Positions 61,901 through 64,000 of a stretch of DNA of 64,000 bases are shown piece after piece. Every line of letters starts with the position of its first letter. The stretch's first letter is position 1. The position numbers and the translations under genes are program-made. The notes beneath the pieces are model-generated. The model ran no database searches. It saw only the letters and a list, made by a program, of their open reading frames with translations, and was not told the origin of the DNA. The DNA comes from Curvibacter sp. AEP1-3 (GTDB lineage: Bacteria > Pseudomonadota > Gammaproteobacteria > Burkholderiales > Burkholderiaceae_C), in assembly GCF_002163715.1 (NCBI RefSeq), contig NZ_CP015698.1:3981674-4045673 (forward strand), in the 5' to 3' direction.

Positions 61901-64000
61901 GTCACATACACGCTGCTGGCCGCCTGAATGCTGTTGCCCGAGCCGTCTTTGGCGGTCACCACCAGCTCCACTTGGCCAGCTTCGTTGACTTCGGTTTCGC
62001 ACAGCAGCAGGCCGCGGGCATCGCTCTTGCCGGAGCAGACGCTGCCCAGTTCTTTGGTACTGGTCTTGTTGTCGTAGGTGTAGAAGCCGCCCACCATGCG
62101 CTTGCGGGTGGTGGTGGTGATGCGGGCGGTCGCTTTCACCTCCAGCGCCACACCGGCTTGCGGTTTGCCGGACAAGTCCAAGGCGAGCGCGCGGAACTTG
62201 ATCTTTTGTCCGCTGGAAACCCAGCCCTCGGTCTTGATGCCGGCAATCACGCTGGCAGGCCACAGAGTCTGGGTGCTGCGTATGGTTTGCACTTCGCCGT
62301 TGGGGTCGGAGTAAGTGGCTTCCAGCAGCAGGTCTTGCGGCTGGCGGCTCTTGGGCACATCAGCAATAGTCAGCTTGCCGCCGCCGTTCTTGTCCAAAGT
62401 GATCGGCATTTTGTCGGCGATGACACGCGCATCCGCGCTAGCCGTGTTTTCTTCTTCGCCGTCGTCCGAGCGGGCTTGCTGCCCCACTTGCGGTGGCGAG
62501 AAGCTGAATTCGCTGAAGTCCGCAAAGCTCAGGCCTTTGGCCCGCACCAGGGCCGACACGCGCACCGGCAGGTTGACCGCGCCGCCACCAGAGACGTAGT
62601 TGATCTGCACATCCACCGGCACCTGGGTGGAGTTGACCAGAGGCTTTTTATCGGTGGGGGTGACACGCCCCTCAAGCACCGGCAGCCTGAACTCTTCGAC
62701 CCGGAACTCGCCGGTGTAAAAGTCCTGCCGACCGTTGCCACTGGTGAGCTGCACCTGGTAAGCACCCAGCTTGGCGCCTTGGGGTATGGAGAAGCTGTTT
62801 TCTGCACTCAAGCCCCCGGTGGCGGTTTTGCGCCACCCGAGTTGCAGCGCGTATTGCTGGCCGCTGCCCATATGGGTGATGAGTAAGGTGTCGGGCTTGG
62901 CATCCGGCAGGCCAAAGCCTTTGCTGGTTTGGGTGCGCAACACGTGCTTCATGGACACGGTTTCGCCTGCCCGGAGCAGGGTGCGGTCGAAGATGGTGTG
63001 GGCGACTTCGTCGGGCAGGGCCTGGCGGCTGGTAGGCACGTTGAAGCGCCAGGGTTCAATGCCGCGGTTCCAGTCGCTCCAGGTGAAGGCCAGGTCTTGC
63101 ACCGTGCCTTTGCCGTCGGCCGCAGGCTGGGCGGCGCGGGCGCTCACAAAGTAGGCACTGCTGTAGTAGCCGTCTTCCCCGTTGCAGCGGGGCGCTTGGG
63201 GCGACACGCCACTAAGGGTGGCAATGCCTTGGGCATCGGTCTGGCCACGGGCCACTTCTTGGCCCCGGCAATCGGACACCACGACTTGGGCGCCGGCCAC
63301 GGGCTTGCCCTTGTCCAGCGATGTCACCCAAGCGAGCGCATTTTCGCGGCCTAGCTTGAAGTGCACACCCAGGTTGGTCACCAGTGCGGCGGTGCGGACA
63401 TACATGGTGCGACTATTGCCGTAGCGCTCGTCCAGTAGGCTGGTGCCCAGCTTTTGGGAGGCGATCTCCACCACATGGAAGCCGGGGGTGAGGGGAATGC
63501 CCACCACCTCGAAGGGGCGTGGGTCCTGACTTTGGGGCTGGGGCAGGTCCAGCGTTTTGGCGCCGGGGCGGCCGTCCAGCAGCGAAAGCATGCGCGTTTG
63601 CACATAGTCGCGGTCTGTGGGCGTGGAGGGCTGGGGCAACTTGGTGCCCAGTTCGCGGGCTGCTTGGCTGCGTGAGATGTTGGTCTCGTCATAGCGCAGT
63701 ACCTTGCGGTACCAGGCAATGATGTCGGCGTCCGTCCCCGGCTGGAAGGTACGCACTTTGCCGGCAGGCGCCTTGGCGGCAGATTTGTCGTGCTCGGCGT
63801 TCAGACCCTTGACCTTCAGCGCCGCTTCGACGTTGCGCAAAGTCACCGGCAGCATGGCCACTCCATCGGGCTCGGCAAAGCGCTCCACGATGCCGAAGGG
63901 CGAGGCCGCAAACTTGGCCAGCGGCGGCATGGCGGCGGTCGCGGTTTTGAGCGGGAAGCTGTCCGCATTGCGCAGGGTGCGGCCGGACGCGTCTTTGAAA
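58996..64000 (-). CDS. Alpha-2-macroglobulin family protein (YfaS/YfhM type), 5' end outside the window
   Basis: This very large periplasmic protein has at least 1667 residues present and stays open to the right edge. The thioester motif CLEQ is present at 60475-60486 (PFACLEQKTSKSVG), with the bait and MG-type domains before it. Such proteins trap proteases with a thioester and partner with PBP1C in periplasmic defence or repair; in E. coli the two genes are adjacent. Here pbpC lies 4 kb away, separated by the Old Yellow Enzyme to Imm35-type block. The N-terminal signal lies beyond 64000. Confidence 0.9.
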   Translation of the reverse strand, partial: FKDASGRTLRNADSFPLKTATAAMPPLAKFAASPFGIVERFAEPDGVAMLPVTLRNVEAALKVKGLNAEHDKSAAKAPAGKVRTFQPGTDADIIAWYRKVLRYDETNISRSQAARELGTKLPQPSTPTDRDYVQTRMLSLLDGRPGAKTLDLPQPQSQDPRPFEVVGIPLTPGFHVVEIASQKLGTSLLDERYGNSRTMYVRTAALVTNLGVHFKLGRENALAWVTSLDKGKPVAGAQVVVSDCRGQEVARGQTDAQGIATLSGVSPQAPRCNGEDGYYSSAYFVSARAAQPAADGKGTVQDLAFTWSDWNRGIEPWRFNVPTSRQALPDEVAHTIFDRTLLRAGETVSMKHVLRTQTSKGFGLPDAKPDTLLITHMGSGQQYALQLGWRKTATGGLSAENSFSIPQGAKLGAYQVQLTSGNGRQDFYTGEFRVEEFRLPVLEGRVTPTDKKPLVNSTQVPVDVQINYVSGGGAVNLPVRVSALVRAKGLSFADFSEFSFSPPQVGQQARSDDGEEENTASADARVIADKMPITLDKNGGGKLTIADVPKSRQPQDLLLEATYSDPNGEVQTIRSTQTLWPASVIAGIKTEGWVSSGQKIKFRALALDLSGKPQAGVALEVKATARITTTTRKRMVGGFYTYDNKTSTKELGSVCSGKSDARGLLLCETEVNEAGQVELVVTAKDGSGNSIQAASSVYVTKQGELWFGGDNNDRIDLLPEKKSYQAGETANFQVRMPFRFATALVAVEREGIVHTEVVELNGQDPTIHLKIQEGWGPNVYVSALVLRGRLREVPWYSFFTWGFKAPREWWTSFWYEGREYVAPTALVDLSKPAFRLGVAEIRVGTQAHELNVSVKADKESYAVRGKAQVTITVKLPNGQPAANAEVAVAAVDQALLELMPNRSWNLLDAMLQRRSWGVETSTAQMEIIGRRHYGRKAVAPGGGGGHSGARELLETLLLWKPVVKLDANGQAQVTVPLNDALTTFKIVAVADASTGLFGTGSTSIRATQDLQIISGLPPLVREDDQYRAQLTLRNTTKQAMKVLVTPRATLLTLEPQTVDIPAGDAREVAWNVTAPAQLALSRNEAILWEIEAKDTISGAKDALKARQRIVPAVPLTVQQATLVQIDGPLTMDVNAPADALPGRGGLKMALQPKLAEGLPGVKDWFALYPFACLEQKTSKSVGLRDGKLWQTVAAQIPSYLDSDGLANYFPPRDGEANRGSDTLTAYLLAATHEAASIDPAFALSDEIRAPMERGLIAFVEGRIQREFWSPRKDLDMRKLAAIEALSRYGKAQGRMVNSITIAPNQWPTHAVIDWLNILKRVTDVPERDKRLAEANQILRSRISYQGTKMIFSTEKDDYWWWLMQSGDVNTARLILSVMDDPAWKDDMGRLANGFISRQQNGAWHTTTANLWGGLALEKFSAKFEAVPVAGSTKASLSTGTAAVDWSKVERIKTTDASGAAHQTTWFGAPASPGNLKNNTMFLPWSKTAAKDTLNVTHQGAGKPWLTLQSVAAVQLKAPFFAGYQIRKTITPVEQANKSLPAGSYTRGDVLRISIEVNASADMTWVAITDPVPGGATILGSGLGRDSEIATQGEKKEGYGWAAFEERSFESFRSYYEYLPKGVVKMEYTIRLNNVGEFSLPPSRVEAMYAPEMFGEAPNARVKVMGVK

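Noticed and set aside
60976..62886. Long open frame (636 codons) opposite the macroglobulin gene
   Set aside because: It is a shadow of a coding region with a CLEQ thioester and continuous domain structure on the other strand.

Overview
The window is about 63-65% GC chromosomal DNA from a betaproteobacterium, most likely a Comamonadaceae member close to Rhodoferax. This is inferred from the housekeeping gene families, the gene neighbours (rpmB-rpmG, trxB-crp-ftsK-lolA-mscS-rarA, liv transport genes, queF, a PimC/PimD-type acyl-CoA dehydrogenase pair) and a family-typical interspersed repeat. No prophage, plasmid, transposase or CRISPR array is visible.

Layout. 1-4 kb: a partial PAS-GGDEF gene broken by one in-frame TGA, then a two-gene acyl-CoA dehydrogenase operon and a YceH-type protein. 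4-11 kb: purN, a five-EF-hand calcium protein divergent from an OmpR-type two-component system, an RsmB-type rRNA methyltransferase and a fatty-acid desaturase. 11-19 kb: ribosomal proteins L33 and L28, thioredoxin reductase, a Crp/Fnr regulator, FtsK, LolA, a small MscS channel and RarA. 19-23 kb: the livHMGF ABC transporter without its binding protein. 23-37 kb: an AscD-type ferredoxin reductase, an epimerase, a PAP2 protein, tRNA-Leu(CAA), cysM, a zinc-ribbon Nudix enzyme, a TusA-like protein, valS, moaC, a MaoC-type protein, a secreted phytase-like esterase, yaaA, an alpha/beta hydrolase and queF.

37-46.6 kb is a sensory block: a periplasmic TRAP-type binding protein in one operon with a membrane GGDEF-EAL protein, then a PAS/GAF-GGDEF-EAL protein, an Aer-like chemoreceptor with an FNR-like box upstream, and a blue-light BLUF-EAL protein. 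Light, oxygen or redox, and small-molecule inputs therefore all sit beside c-di-GMP and motility output. 46.6-64 kb: dinB, an orphan Tat-type binding protein, an FMN-dependent lactate dehydrogenase, a DUF3999 protein, pbpC, an Old Yellow Enzyme, a divergent TetR/DUF1304 pair, an AT-richer orphan Imm35-type immunity gene and a truncated alpha-2-macroglobulin gene.

The most striking signal is a dispersed 42-49 bp repeat, about 11 copies, with conserved blocks GCTAT, TAGCT, GCGCA and GCGCTA. It lies at four convergent gene junctions, where one copy looks like a bidirectional terminator. It also lies in frame inside genes: it encodes the hydrophobic core of the signal peptides of both LolA and penicillin-binding protein 1C, a linker of the same PBP1C, part of RarA, and the C-terminus of DinB. 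It carries the stop of one gene and the start codon of the next at the yaaA/hydrolase junction. This looks like a mobile or duplicating sequence repeatedly adopted as protein-coding and terminator material.
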